In this document: in pieces, positions 7,809 to 17,263 of the stretch
How the letters are laid out: each line of letters opens with the position of its first letter
Position numbering within the stretch: the stretch's first letter is position 1
Assembly: GCF_026191725.2 (NCBI RefSeq)
Contig: NZ_CP120863.1
Location: 1,902,001-1,966,000 of the forward strand
Direction: 5' to 3'
Length of the DNA: 64,000 bases
DNA from: Roseibium porphyridii
GTDB lineage: Bacteria; Pseudomonadota; Alphaproteobacteria; Rhizobiales; Stappiaceae
The notes under the pieces: generated by a model
Databases searched by the model: none
What the model was told of the DNA's origin: nothing
What the model saw: only the letters and a program-made list of their open reading frames with translations
Made by a program: the position numbers and the translations under genes

Positions 7809-10800
7809 GTAGTTTTCTTTCTTTGTTCAACAATCTGTTTCAACAGCAGAAGGAGATCTTCCTTTGCGATGGGCTTTTCGATATGTGGACATCCGGTCGA
7901 GCTGAAAAAGCGCTGAATTTTGTCACTCATAGTGTCTCCTGTGACAAAACCCACCCGTTGGGCCGCTTCCGGTGCGATGACTTCCAACGCGTAGAAAAAT
8001 TCCGCGCCGTTAATGCCGGGCATTTTATAATCGCACAGAATGGCATCGTAAGACTGAGCCTCTGCCTTCCGTAGTGCTTCTCTTGGAGAGACACCCTTCG
8101 TTGTGTTGTACCCCTCTTCTTTCAGAATATCGTAGAGAAGTTGAGCAACGCCAACATCGTCCTCAACAATGAGAACCGAGAAATTCCCAGGGGCAACTTC
8201 CTCTTTGACACGCGCCTTGTTGGCTTCCGTTTGGTCCGTCACGGCGGGCAATTTGACGGAAAATCGTGTTCCTTTTCCCGGAGCTGATTTCAACACAAGT
8301 TTTCCGTCATGGTTGGCGACGATGCGATGACTAAACGCGAGGCCGACCCCCGTGCCCTTGCCGACATCCTTGGTCGTGAAGAAGGGCTCAAAAATGCGCT
8401 TTTGAAGATGCGGAGGGATACCTGGCCCATTGTCTTCAACGTCGACGACCACCCGCTTCGATCCTGCCTCGAAACGTGTCCGGACGGAGAGCTTGCCCGC
8501 ATGTCCAAGAGGTTGAACGGCTTGCTTTGCGTTCGTGATGAGATTGCTGAAGACCTGTGCCAGCTGATCGAAATCGCCAGAAACCGGCGGCACGCTCTGG
8601 TCGAGTGTGCTTGTTAGGATCGTACCGCTGGACGTTAGTCCGTAGCTTGAGACTTCGAGGACGATGGCCAGCACGTCGTTGACGGAACAGAGCTCGACCC
8701 TCGCTGGCCTGCGACGCGCCATGGACAAGAACGTTCGAACGATTTTTGTCGCCCGTTCTGCGGACTGGCAGATCAGGTCAACGCGACCTGCCTGAATTGG
8801 GTCGGAGATCTTGCCCTGAAGCATCTGGGCGTAGCCGGAAATTACAGAAAGTGGATTGTTGAGTTCATGTGCAACACCTGCAAGAAGTTCACCGAGTGCG
8901 GAGAGTTTCTCGTTTTGGTGGACAAGTTCGCGTTGACGCTCAAGCTCAGCCTGCATGGCAAGTTGATCGGAAATATCCCGGGTGGAGGAGACGATGACAT
9001 CCTCGCCCTTGTAATCGGTGACCCTGGCAGCTGTCAGACCTTCCATGATGGATCCGTCAGCTCTGCGGAACTGGACGCGATAGTCGTCAAGTTGACCCGT
9101 TGGCAGCAGGGCTCTTAGATACGCCTCGCGATCTTCCGGCTTCAAGAAGAAGCTGAGGGTCGTCTGGATATTGCCGAAGCGTTCCCTGGAAGCAGGTGGA
9201 CAATAGATGATCTTCCCGTCGTCGACCCGGGAGACTAGAAAATTCGCCGGACAGGCTTCAACGATCTTTCGCAGCAGCATATCGGCTTCGCGTTGTTCTT
9301 CTTCCGCGCGGAGCTGCTCCGTGACATCCATAAAGGAGACCAGATAGCCGTTCAGTTCGGTCTTGTGCGCAGAAGCAAGCAGTGTTGCTCCGTTTGCGAG
9401 TTTCAGGGTTATCTTTTTCTCATAGGTGCGGATGGTGTTTTCGAGCTCTTCCATATAGGCGGCCTCTTCAAGGCCTTCTGGAATGCACATCACATCGGCT
9501 TTGAACAGCCGCCGCATGATACTGACGACATTCTCGCCAATTTCGGGTGCGGGTATGTTGCTGAAAAACATGCGATGCCATTCGCGGTTTGCCATCGAGA
9601 AGTTGAGGTCAGCGTCGTAGAGCACCAAGCCCTCATCCAGAGACTGGATGGCATCGTTTAGAACAGAGAGACTAAGCTCCTCCGCTTCGATCAAGGCAGT
9701 CGTGTCGGTTACTACGATCACTCTGCCATCGTCCTGAGTGACGGCCCGTTCCACAAAAAAATGGCGGCCATCTTTAAAACTGACCTCCATGGACGCGAGC
9801 GTTTGACGCTGTTCCTGAGCGGCCCTGCTGAAGTGTGCAGCAGCATCGTTTCCAACTGGCTGTCCCTTAACGGTGGCGATGTGGTGGGCGAGAATTTCTA
9901 TTCGTTGCTCATCCGACAGCGCGAGAATTTCGTCGACACTTAGTTGGAAAGGGGCGGCGAAGGCCTCGTTGCAATGTGTGAAGCGGCCATCTGCGCTTTC
10001 AATGGCAACCCCGACCGGCAGGCGAGCGACCACGTCGGTAAACAGACGTTCGGCTTTGAAGCGCTCAGTGATATCGAGCACGGTTGCGACGACGCCGCCG
10101 CCCTTGAGGCGGGTAAGCGTGATAACTCTGTACGTGCCGTCAGCTACCTTAATGTCGATTTTGAGGGTGCCGAGTTCATCGAGGGTCCGAAAAATTTGCG
10201 CTGGTCCGCCGGCTGGCCCTCGAATGATGGTGACGTGGCCGTCGCTCATGGCGCGCTGGATGACTTCCGACATGGGAGTGCCTGGTTTCAAAACATCCTT
10301 GTGTGGTCCAAGCATGTTCGCATACTGGCTGTTTGCGTATACCAAGCGCCGGTCACTGTCATAAAGCACAAAGCCTTCATCGAAAGCCTCAATTGCTTCG
10401 AGCAAAACATGTTCGCCGATTTTGTCCTGTGAATGAGGTCGGGTAACTTCCCGCAATTCGGTCAGGAAATTGCCCTGCTTGGTTTCGCTGGAGGTTGCTT
10501 GCAGTACGCGGCCGTCGCGGTGACGCAGGTAGGCATTTCCATCACTTGCCATTTTTTCTTGCAGATCATTGGCAAACTGACCTGGATCAGTGTCGGCTAG
10601 AATGTCGAAGCAATCATGATCGACTAGGTCTGTGAAAATCTCTTGGAAACCTCTGTGGACCGAAAACAGTCTTGTGTCGTTTTCAAAGACGCGTTCGCGA
10701 AAAACTGCATTGGAGGAAATCAGACGCCAGGTGCGGTCCCAGAGCGCGACACCTTCTGAAAGGGCCTCGAAACCGTCCAAAAGAATGCTGGACGACGGCT

Positions 10801-10894
10801 GGTCGCCACCCGTCCCTTGGAGGGAGGCGGCAGGTGACCCCAGATCCGAAACAGGTTCATTTTCAACGATATCGTTTGAACTGTCTGCAGTCAT
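7805..10894 (-). CDS. Multi-PAS hybrid sensor histidine kinase
   Basis: About 1029 residues from the ATG at 10894, with AAGG upstream. The first ~650 residues hold about five PAS-like modules (for example LLDGFEALSEGVALWDRTWRLISSN, AIEAFDEGFVLYDSDRRLVYAN, AIQSLDEGLVLYDADLNFSMAN), so it senses through internal ligand or redox domains. No membrane segment is evident, which suggests a cytosolic sensor. The HisKA box is GVAHELNNPLSVISGYAQML (His near 680). The ATPase N and G boxes are ITNAKQAV, DNGPGIP and GKGTGVGL. A C-terminal receiver (~905-1025) has VEDD, the phosphorylatable Asp in LCDYKMPG and a Lys in IEKPI. The overlapping downstream OmpR-type regulator suggests a phosphorelay, although no Hpt domain is visible. 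Confidence 0.93.
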   Translation of the reverse strand: MTADSSNDIVENEPVSDLGSPAASLQGTGGDQPSSSILLDGFEALSEGVALWDRTWRLISSNAVFRERVFENDTRLFSVHRGFQEIFTDLVDHDCFDILADTDPGQFANDLQEKMASDGNAYLRHRDGRVLQATSSETKQGNFLTELREVTRPHSQDKIGEHVLLEAIEAFDEGFVLYDSDRRLVYANSQYANMLGPHKDVLKPGTPMSEVIQRAMSDGHVTIIRGPAGGPAQIFRTLDELGTLKIDIKVADGTYRVITLTRLKGGGVVATVLDITERFKAERLFTDVVARLPVGVAIESADGRFTHCNEAFAAPFQLSVDEILALSDEQRIEILAHHIATVKGQPVGNDAAAHFSRAAQEQRQTLASMEVSFKDGRHFFVERAVTQDDGRVIVVTDTTALIEAEELSLSVLNDAIQSLDEGLVLYDADLNFSMANREWHRMFFSNIPAPEIGENVVSIMRRLFKADVMCIPEGLEEAAYMEELENTIRTYEKKITLKLANGATLLASAHKTELNGYLVSFMDVTEQLRAEEEQREADMLLRKIVEACPANFLVSRVDDGKIIYCPPASRERFGNIQTTLSFFLKPEDREAYLRALLPTGQLDDYRVQFRRADGSIMEGLTAARVTDYKGEDVIVSSTRDISDQLAMQAELERQRELVHQNEKLSALGELLAGVAHELNNPLSVISGYAQMLQGKISDPIQAGRVDLICQSAERATKIVRTFLSMARRRPARVELCSVNDVLAIVLEVSSYGLTSSGTILTSTLDQSVPPVSGDFDQLAQVFSNLITNAKQAVQPLGHAGKLSVRTRFEAGSKRVVVDVEDNGPGIPPHLQKRIFEPFFTTKDVGKGTGVGLAFSHRIVANHDGKLVLKSAPGKGTRFSVKLPAVTDQTEANKARVKEEVAPGNFSVLIVEDDVGVAQLLYDILKEEGYNTTKGVSPREALRKAEAQSYDAILCDYKMPGINGAEFFYALEVIAPEAAQRVGFVTGDTMSDKIQRFFSSTGCPHIEKPIAKEDLLLLLKQIVEQRKKTT

Positions 10895-11016
10895 ATCCCG
10901 CACCTTGTTTCATTTCGTCTGGCATTTGATGCAGCCATCATGGTGCTGCTTGAAGCTTCGGTGCACTCTAGGACATTGTTTTTGTTTGCATAGGTTTCAC
11001 CCCGATAAAGCAAGAA

Positions 11017-11040
11017 AGGCGGCGGGTTTTCCCGCCACCT
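11017..11040 (-). terminator. Hairpin terminator after the RTX gene
   Basis: GGCGGG-TTTT-CCCGCC (11021-11036), extended outward by AGG/CCT with one mismatch, lies about 20 bases past the stop codon of the RTX gene. On the minus strand it runs into a T-rich stretch (TTCTTGCTTTAT), as expected for an intrinsic terminator. Confidence 0.65.
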
Positions 11041-11061
11041 GACATCTTGCAGTACCGAAAG

Positions 11062-13092
11062 TTAAATGATGAACACGTCCGACTGGGCATCAAGGTCAAG
11101 ATGTCCAAGCAAGATGACGGAGACATCTGCGTTTTGGCCGGCATCGTCCCGAATGTGAACCACCGTTGCATCTCCGATACCGTCAACGTCGAAAAACGTG
11201 TGCTCAAAATAAGCTTCAGCACCTAGGCCGTTTGAGAAACTCGACTGTTCTCCGAGGAAGTTCGCGCCGCCAAAACCCTCGAAAAAGAGCATGTCACCGC
11301 CATCACCGAAATCGAAGATGATGTCCATCGGATTGCCGCCAGCACCACCGCTGTCACCGGACTGGAAATGGAATGTGTCCCAGCCTGAGCCTCCGAAAAG
11401 GCCATCGCCAAAGTTGAAACCCTGGCTGTTGGTTCCGCCACTGATGAAGTCGTTGCCTTCACCGCCATTTATGAGGTCAATGCCGGCACCTCCGTAAAGA
11501 CTGTCAGCTCCATCCTCGCCATAAACCAGGTCGTTGCCGTCGCCGCCATATTGCGTATCGTTGCCGATCCCGCCATACAATTTGTCCCGGTCTTCACCGC
11601 CGAACATCTGATCGGCTCCTGACCCGCCATTTATTGTATCTTCTCCTTGCTGCCCATAGAGGAAGTCGTTGCCGCCGTCGCCATTGACTTCGTCGTCGCC
11701 TTCGCCGCCGTAAAGGGAGTCATTGCCCCAACCGCCGTTCAGGACGTCGGCACCATTCTGACCCCACAGGATGTCGTTGCCGTTGGCGCCCGACATAACG
11801 TCATCGCCATTCCCGCCCTGCATGGCATCAGCGCCAATTCCGCCATACATGGTGTCGGCGCCGTCGCCGCCCCACATCAGATCGTTGCCGGAACCACCGT
11901 TCAGATTGTCATCGCCGTCTTCACCATAAAGCCGGTCGATACCGCTGCCGCCGAAAAGGGTGTCGTTTCCTTCTTCGCCGAAAAGGGTGTCGTTTCCGGA
12001 TTCGCCGTAGAGAGTGTCGTCGTCCCGGCCACCGCGGAGAGTGTCGTTGTCGCTACCGCCGTAGAGAATGTCGTCTCCAAAGTCGCCATAGATCAGATCC
12101 TCACCGTTGCCGCCGTAAAGTCTGTCGTCACCAGTGCCACCACTGATCACGTCATCGCCGTCCTGACCATAGACGCGGTCATTGTGCCGGTTTCCGTAGA
12201 GGCGATCGTTTCCATGACCGCCATAGAGGAGATCATCGTCATTTCCGCCATAAAGATAATCGTCACCGTGGCCACCGTTCAGCAGGTCGTTTCCGCCGTC
12301 GCCTTCCAGAGTGTCGTTGCCGGTTCCGCCGAGAAGTTCATCATCGCCGCGCCAGCCTGACAGGTAGTCATCACCGGTGCCGCCATTGAGGGTGTCGTTA
12401 CCATCATGACCGTAAAGTTTGTCGTCGCCGCTATCGCCGTTAAGTCGGTCTGCGCCGTCTCCGCCATAAATGTAGTCGTTGTCGCTGCCACCGTAAGCAA
12501 CATCGTTGCCGCCGTTGAGCCAGAGATTGTCGACGCCACCGAGACCGTAGGCAATGTCGATGCCATCGCCACCGGCATAAAAATCGTCACTATACCAGTC
12601 GATCCAAATGGTTTGATCCAGCGGCTGGAAATCTCCAGCCTCAAAACTGGGTTTCGACGGAAAAGGTTCAAACTGGTTGGCTGCGCCCAGTTTTTTCAGG
12701 TTTGAACTTAAATTTGACTGAAGGCGAGACATCGCGCTGGCAAAGTCCGATTCCAGTTCGGCAATGACGTTCCAGTTTGCAGACTCTTGATCGTCAGCTT
12801 GAGAATTGGCCAATCCAAGTTGCTTGAGATTGTTTTGCAAGCGGCCACGCATTGCGATTGGTTCCTGACCACCTTCGCTCTCGAACTCGACATCGATGCT
12901 TTGGCTTTCACGCCCGGTGCGTTGGCCATTATCGTCGCTGAAAATGGTGTCACGTCCTTGCGTTTCTGAGATGAATTCCTCAGTTTCGCTGGCTTTGGCA
13001 CCCTCTCTGAGGTTCTCAGAAGGTCGCAATAGTTCAAATTTACCGGTATTGGCAGGAGATGTGTTTGCTCGGCCAGTTAGCCTGGTAGACAT
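11062..13092 (-). CDS. RTX (haemolysin-type calcium-binding repeat) protein, probably type I secreted
   Basis: 676 residues, with ATG at 13092 preceded by AAGGA. Residues ~1-165 are hydrophilic and contain a duplicated unit (GRLQNNLKQLGLANSQ and SRLQSNLSSNLKKLGAANQ). About 40 consecutive nonapeptides of the type GGxGxDxLxG follow (roughly 170-560). They would form calcium-filled parallel beta-rolls outside the cell. The C-terminal ~100 residues (IIFDFGDGGDMLFFEGF ... LLGHLDLDAQSDVFII) resemble the non-cleaved signal region of type I substrates, ending in hydrophobic residues. There is no N-terminal signal peptide. No TolC/HlyB/HlyD genes are nearby, so the exporter must be elsewhere. No enzymatic domain is recognised; adhesion or a matrix role is inference. 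Confidence 0.92.
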   Translation of the reverse strand: MSTRLTGRANTSPANTGKFELLRPSENLREGAKASETEEFISETQGRDTIFSDDNGQRTGRESQSIDVEFESEGGQEPIAMRGRLQNNLKQLGLANSQADDQESANWNVIAELESDFASAMSRLQSNLSSNLKKLGAANQFEPFPSKPSFEAGDFQPLDQTIWIDWYSDDFYAGGDGIDIAYGLGGVDNLWLNGGNDVAYGGSDNDYIYGGDGADRLNGDSGDDKLYGHDGNDTLNGGTGDDYLSGWRGDDELLGGTGNDTLEGDGGNDLLNGGHGDDYLYGGNDDDLLYGGHGNDRLYGNRHNDRVYGQDGDDVISGGTGDDRLYGGNGEDLIYGDFGDDILYGGSDNDTLRGGRDDDTLYGESGNDTLFGEEGNDTLFGGSGIDRLYGEDGDDNLNGGSGNDLMWGGDGADTMYGGIGADAMQGGNGDDVMSGANGNDILWGQNGADVLNGGWGNDSLYGGEGDDEVNGDGGNDFLYGQQGEDTINGGSGADQMFGGEDRDKLYGGIGNDTQYGGDGNDLVYGEDGADSLYGGAGIDLINGGEGNDFISGGTNSQGFNFGDGLFGGSGWDTFHFQSGDSGGAGGNPMDIIFDFGDGGDMLFFEGFGGANFLGEQSSFSNGLGAEAYFEHTFFDVDGIGDATVVHIRDDAGQNADVSVILLGHLDLDAQSDVFII

Positions 13093-13252
13093 TTCAATAT
13101 TCCTTCAAATGTATGCAGATCTTTTGCTGCTTTGGGTTCAAACTGTCCTGCCCAGTTCCGCTTTGAATTCGATAGCGGAGCAGCCATCTTCAGCGCTGGA
13201 TGTATCTGCTGGATGTTTGAATGAAGGAAGAAACGTCTTAATTGTAAGCCAC

Positions 13253-13289
13253 GTATCAGCAGCTGTTTCACATTTGATACAAATGATAC
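13253..13289. promoter_or_regulatory. Repeated TGATAC motif upstream of the RTX gene
   Basis: GTATCA at 13253-13258 faces TGATAC at 13275-13280, with a second direct TGATAC at 13284-13289. The cluster lies about 160-200 bases upstream of the RTX start, in the gap separating it from the DUF6665-like gene. It could be a regulator-binding site. No regulator can be assigned. Confidence 0.3.
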
Positions 13290-13370
13290 TTTTCGACAGG
13301 CGTAGATTTGAGATGGCTTCGCGAGCTCAACTCGTCGGACAACCTGTGTCCGGATTAGACCTGCGTTCAA

Positions 13371-13748
13371 TCAGCGATCTAAATCAGTCTTATCTTGTCG
13401 CTCTGGTTTCAATGCTCTGATGCTGCTGGCTGGGCCCATGTGCAGCCGCACGGCCTTTGGAACGCCGAGAAAATCATAGAATGCGCGATGCTGCCGAAGG
13501 CCACAAAGTTCTCTCTGAATGGTGACGTGCCAGAGCGCTTCACTTGCCTCAGCAAGTTTTGCATGCCGGTCTTCCGGTGAACGGTCAAGGTCTGTTTCGG
13601 CCTTCTTCAACAATTCGAGGGCGGCCTCCAGCTTCTTGTTCAAGCGGGAGAGGGTTGAAGCCTTTTCGTTCAGAATCTCTTGCTCAAGTGCCGCCGCCAA
13701 CGGGTCCTTGTCGGACATCAATGTCTGTCTCGGCGGTCGAACACTCAT
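13371..13748 (-). CDS. Conserved hypothetical protein (possibly DUF6665)
   Basis: 125 residues, mostly alpha-helical, with charged heptad-like stretches (LEQEILNEKASTLSRLNKKLEAALELLKKAE). A conserved-looking core, HVTIQRELCGLRQHRAFYDFLGVP, resembles the small alphaproteobacterial family DUF6665 as I remember it. That assignment is tentative. Probably cytosolic, as no signal or membrane segment is visible. The start is the ATG at 13748. A second in-frame ATG ten codons later (MSDKDP) is possible. Confidence 0.6.
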   Translation of the reverse strand: MSVRPPRQTLMSDKDPLAAALEQEILNEKASTLSRLNKKLEAALELLKKAETDLDRSPEDRHAKLAEASEALWHVTIQRELCGLRQHRAFYDFLGVPKAVRLHMGPASSIRALKPERQDKTDLDR

Positions 13749-13784
13749 CTTGCTGGTTCCATCTGCAGGCTTCTTCCAGGAAAG

Positions 13785-15173
13785 TCACACAGGGGATTTG
13801 TTCAGGGCAAGGTCTTTTTCGAACCAGAGAAGCCCGATGAGGGCAAGAAGTTTCAAAACGCAAGGAACACCGGCATAGGTGACACTGAGGAGGAAACCGA
13901 GTTCAGGTGTCATGGTGCCGCCCGGCTGGTATCCCGCCAGTCCAAGAAGAGGCAGCGCCAGGCCGGTCGCGACCGCAAGTGCGCCCTTTGACTGAAACGC
14001 CATGACCGAGAACAGTCTGGAGGCATCGGCCTGCCGGCTGTCTTCGTCGATATGATCAGCCAGGATTGCTGGTGGTAGAGCAAGATCGGCGCCGAGCGCC
14101 AATCCTGACAATGCGCATACGAGGGCGTAAGCTGTGATGTCACCCGGCTGCAAAAGAGCTGCCCAGCAGAAAGTCAGGATTGCCGCCCCGAGTGAACACT
14201 GCCAGGCGCGCATTTTTCCAAGACGGGCTGCGAACCATGTCCAGATCGGCATGGACAGCGCTCCAGCAAGGAAATAAATCAGCAAAAACAAACCTGTAAA
14301 GGACTCTGCTTCCAGACGGTCCCGGATGAAAAATAGCACCAGAACAGCTGGAATAGCGCTGGCGAATGTGTTGAGGAAGACCATGCCAAAAAACAGCGCC
14401 CGCCAACGATCGCCGATCAATTTCAGCCATCCGGTTCCACGAACATTTGGCGGCGGCTCGTTAACGGGCGTCTGCCGCATCCAGCGTAAAAGGAGCCAAA
14501 GGGCGATTGCCAGGAATGGCAGATAGACCAGCGACAGCCAGTGAAAGGCGGCCTCCTTGCCGCTGAGACCTGCCAAAAGCGGCGGGGCAACGGACGCGGC
14601 CAGCAAACCGAGCAGCCCGACAGCTTCCCGGCTGGCAGTTACTCTGGTGCGGTCCCGGCTATGGGTTCGCCACAGGCCGCCAAGCGTCTGGAAATTGATC
14701 GACACAACAGAAAAACCGGTGGTGCACAGCAAGACTGAAACGGCAAACCACAGCAAGGGGATCTGTTCCATGGGATGAAACAGCATCCAGAAACCGGCAC
14801 CCAGCAGTACCGCACCTGCACCAAGGATCACTCCGCGGCGATGATGGAACCTGTCGCTGAGGCTGCCGATCAAGGGGTCCTGAATGGCATCGAACAAACG
14901 AAGACCGAGTAGAACAGCACCAAGCGCGGCGATAGGCTGTCCAAGCGTTACCGCGTAAAAGTCCGGAGCATGCAGGTAGATTGGCAACCCGGCGAAGGCC
15001 AGGGGAAAGGCCATCGCGCTGTAGATAGCCAGTCCTGAGATTGTTACAGGTGCAGTTCCGGCCTGAAAAGAAGACCCTTGAGTGCCTTGCGCGCCTTCAG
15101 CTTGAAGATCTGCTCCAGGCGAAGCTGCGGTATCCATGGATGCGTGCTGTGAGTGATCAGTGTCTGCCGTCAC
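13785..15173 (-). CDS. MFS transporter (GPH/MFS_2-like)
   Basis: 462 residues. After a ~40-residue hydrophilic N-terminus there are about twelve hydrophobic segments. The loop LFDAIQDPLIGSLSDRFHHRRG between helices 2 and 3 is the signature of the glycoside-pentoside-hexuronide (GPH)/MFS_2 branch. The substrate is unknown. Start is GTG at 15173, overlapping the stop of the chalcone-isomerase-like gene by four bases (GTGA), so the two genes are coupled. Confidence 0.88.
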   Translation of the reverse strand: MTADTDHSQHASMDTAASPGADLQAEGAQGTQGSSFQAGTAPVTISGLAIYSAMAFPLAFAGLPIYLHAPDFYAVTLGQPIAALGAVLLGLRLFDAIQDPLIGSLSDRFHHRRGVILGAGAVLLGAGFWMLFHPMEQIPLLWFAVSVLLCTTGFSVVSINFQTLGGLWRTHSRDRTRVTASREAVGLLGLLAASVAPPLLAGLSGKEAAFHWLSLVYLPFLAIALWLLLRWMRQTPVNEPPPNVRGTGWLKLIGDRWRALFFGMVFLNTFASAIPAVLVLFFIRDRLEAESFTGLFLLIYFLAGALSMPIWTWFAARLGKMRAWQCSLGAAILTFCWAALLQPGDITAYALVCALSGLALGADLALPPAILADHIDEDSRQADASRLFSVMAFQSKGALAVATGLALPLLGLAGYQPGGTMTPELGFLLSVTYAGVPCVLKLLALIGLLWFEKDLALNKSPV

Positions 15174-15733
15174 GAACCGCTGCCGACAAGCTTGGCGCGC
15201 AATTGCGGATTGCGTGTGCTGTTACCGAGCCAAATCGAGAAGAACTTGTTTGTGAAGGCCGCGTCGTTGATCGAGCCCAGTTTGCGGTTGCCAAGGTAAA
15301 AGATAGTACTTCCTTTTGCCGTGCGTACCCCAATGATTGATTGACCGGAGGAAACATTCGGGAAGATCGATTTCATCTGCTTGGTCCAGCTGTCCAATTG
15401 CTGCTTTGACACGCCGCCCTGACGTTTGATTTCCTTGACAGAGCTTGACGTGATGTCTTTGCCTTTGAAATTCCGAAGGTAGGTGAGTTTCAGAGCGAAG
15501 GGAGTTGACGGTCGGTAACTGCCGCCAGGGGCGTAAAGTTCCGCATCGAAGACCTTGAACCCCAGATAAGTCATTCGTCCCTTGCCCACCAGCTCGGCAG
15601 ATGGAACAGATCTGGCTGCAGCCCCGAGGTCGGCCCGCGCGGTATCCGGCATAACAAGAGCAAAGGCGAGCAGCAGGCCGAACAGAGCCGTTGCCGGCCA
15701 GCGAGATACTTTTGTGGTGAGACGCCGGGTCAT
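15170..15733 (-). CDS. Chalcone isomerase-like (CHI) family secreted protein
   Basis: 187 residues with a signal peptide (ATALFGLLLAFALVMPDTARA). The mature sequence has the CHI-fold pattern: LVGKGRMTYLGFKVFDAELYAPGG, FALKLTYLRNFKGKDI and FFSIWLGNSTRNPQLRAKLVG. Bacterial members are CHI-like proteins with no flavonoid role. They may bind fatty-acid-like ligands in the periplasm. Gene order with an MFS_2 transporter suggests a shared lipid- or small-molecule-related role, but that is inference. Confidence 0.82.
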   Translation of the reverse strand: MTRRLTTKVSRWPATALFGLLLAFALVMPDTARADLGAAARSVPSAELVGKGRMTYLGFKVFDAELYAPGGSYRPSTPFALKLTYLRNFKGKDITSSSVKEIKRQGGVSKQQLDSWTKQMKSIFPNVSSGQSIIGVRTAKGSTIFYLGNRKLGSINDAAFTNKFFSIWLGNSTRNPQLRAKLVGSGS

Positions 15734-16111
15734 GTTCTTTCCTCCAGACGGCAGTTCTGCCTTGAGTGACTGGACTGCCTACGAGTGAGAACGGTTGCTA
15801 GATTTGCAAAAATGAACTGCCGACTTCACGCGTTCGTGAATTTAGCGCTCAAGAGCCCGTTGAACTGTTACGCATTTAGCGAATCCGGAACAATTATTTG
15901 CCTCTCATGTTTTCTTCGATTTCGCGATGCACTATACTGTCGTCCAGAGACAGGCTGCTTCCTTTTGGGAACCTGCGGCAGGAGCTGCGGTTATCAGCAA
16001 GGAAATATTAGCAAGTCGACGATACGCCGATATGAATATTTTGGCGGTACTTCCAAAGAGACAGTCAAAACAATGCGTCCGGAGAATACGGCGGCAGCTT
16101 AGGCCAGTGCG
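15734..16111. other. Intergenic region upstream of clpS
   Basis: 378 bases between divergent genes, with no supported coding region. It should hold promoters for clpS and for the CHI-like/MFS unit. A perfect inverted repeat TTCACG-CGTT-CGTGAA lies at 15825-15840 and could be an operator for the minus-strand unit. The ~200 bases before clpS are relatively AT-rich, as expected for a 5' untranslated region. Confidence 0.4.
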
Positions 16112-16408
16112 ATGAGTGAGATTGACCTAAAACCGAAACAAAAGACCAAGGTTCAGCGGCCAAAGCTTTATAAGGTCGTGCTGGTGAATGACGATTACAC
16201 CCCGCGTGAATTTGTGGTGCTGATTTTGAAGGCCGAATTTCGGTTGGATATGGCGCAGGCTGAGGTGGTGATGATGACGGCCCATCAAAAAGGGGCCTGT
16301 GTTGTTTCGGTCTATCCGAAAGATGTAGCGGAGACGAAGGCGACGCGTGCGATTGATGCAGCAGGGCAACTTGGTTATCCGCTGCAGTTCACGGTCGAAC
16401 CAGAATAG
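16112..16408 (+). CDS. clpS: ATP-dependent Clp protease adaptor ClpS
   Basis: 98 residues, complete. The core KVVLVNDDYTPREFVV is the ClpS signature, including the Asn-Asp pair that reads N-degron side chains. MMTAHQKGACVVSVYPKDVAETKA contains the conserved A-H-x-x-G-x-x-V of the ClpA/ClpC contact face. ClpS delivers N-degron substrates to ClpAP. It is not followed by clpA, as often seen for the second (ClpS2-type) paralogue in alphaproteobacteria. Whether another clpS exists in the genome cannot be seen here. Confidence 0.93.
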   Translation: MSEIDLKPKQKTKVQRPKLYKVVLVNDDYTPREFVVLILKAEFRLDMAQAEVVMMTAHQKGACVVSVYPKDVAETKATRAIDAAGQLGYPLQFTVEPE

Positions 16409-16507
16409 TTTTTTGCTTTCTCAGTCTCTGGTGTCTCACGACGCAATACGCGATTTCCACCGAACCGACTGGAATGCGAGTGAGGTCATCGGAGACAGGT
16501 CTGGTCG

Positions 16508-17044
16508 TCAGTTGCCCGACGCCGGCGGATCAAGCATGTCCTCAAAGAACCAGGCTGTGAGTTCGTTTCGACTGGAAACACCCGCCTTCCGGTAAACAGA
16601 CGAGGCCTGTTGGCGAACGGTCTTTTCTCGCGTCTGACGAAGTCCTGCTATTTCCCGGAAGGACAATCCCTTCAACATGCCGATGACAACATCCTGTTCG
16701 CTGCCGGTCAGGTTCCAGGCGTCAAACTGTTTCTGCATCACGGCGCGGTATTGCCCTGCAAGTTCAGGGGATCTTGAATCAAGCCGGGCAAGTTGACCGC
16801 GCGCCTTTTGGAGTTGTCCACCAAGATCCTTCAAAGCGTTTTGCTGTGCGCGGCGATCAATAACAAATCCCGCCAGCACCAATGCGCTCACGGCCAGCCT
16901 TGCAATGTCGTCAGCCATTGAGTGCAAGGTTTCTCCACTCATGAATTCTGAGACAATTTCAATAATGCTGGTGCCAAAAACAATGAGCACGAAGACAGCA
17001 AACAGTGTTTGCCAGTGGCGAAATGGCCCTGACGGGTCGATCAT
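16508..17044 (-). CDS. Membrane-anchored LuxR-type HTH regulator
   Basis: 178 residues from MIDPSGP at 17044, preceded by AAAGGA at a good distance. Two N-terminal hydrophobic segments (TLFAVFVLIVFGTSIIEIV and LAVSALVLAGFVI) place it in the inner membrane. A charged linker leads to a LuxR/GerE helix-turn-helix (DAWNLTGSEQDVVIGMLKGLSFREIAGLRQTREKTVRQQASSVYRKAG). A DNA-binding domain tethered to the membrane suggests response to an envelope signal. It is divergent from the multicopper oxidase gene and could control it, but no site is identified. Confidence 0.82.
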   Translation of the reverse strand: MIDPSGPFRHWQTLFAVFVLIVFGTSIIEIVSEFMSGETLHSMADDIARLAVSALVLAGFVIDRRAQQNALKDLGGQLQKARGQLARLDSRSPELAGQYRAVMQKQFDAWNLTGSEQDVVIGMLKGLSFREIAGLRQTREKTVRQQASSVYRKAGVSSRNELTAWFFEDMLDPPASGN

Positions 17045-17263
17045 GTATCGTTCCTTTTCGTTTCCCGAATAGCCATGCACCAGTCGGTCGAAGCGTTAAA
17101 TTGACCATATGCCGGATGTTTCAGACTGAAAATCGGGCATTTGTCCGATGGATCTTGGTCCGCTTGTCAATCAGAGATCTGAACAGCTGCTTCCGCATTT
17201 GCGATCATCTGCAATGTCGACTTGGCGGCAATCAACGAAGTCTCATGTGATCTGAGGACAAGC

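Noticed and set aside
11647..12360. 237-codon plus-strand frame, Val/Ala/Ile rich
   Set aside because: Antisense shadow of the RTX nonapeptides. The periodic pattern comes from the real repeats.
11500..12600. Periodic DNA repeats resembling a CRISPR or satellite array
   Set aside because: The 27-base period equals nine codons of the RTX motif. Units vary in the way coding repeats do, and no spacers or cas genes exist.
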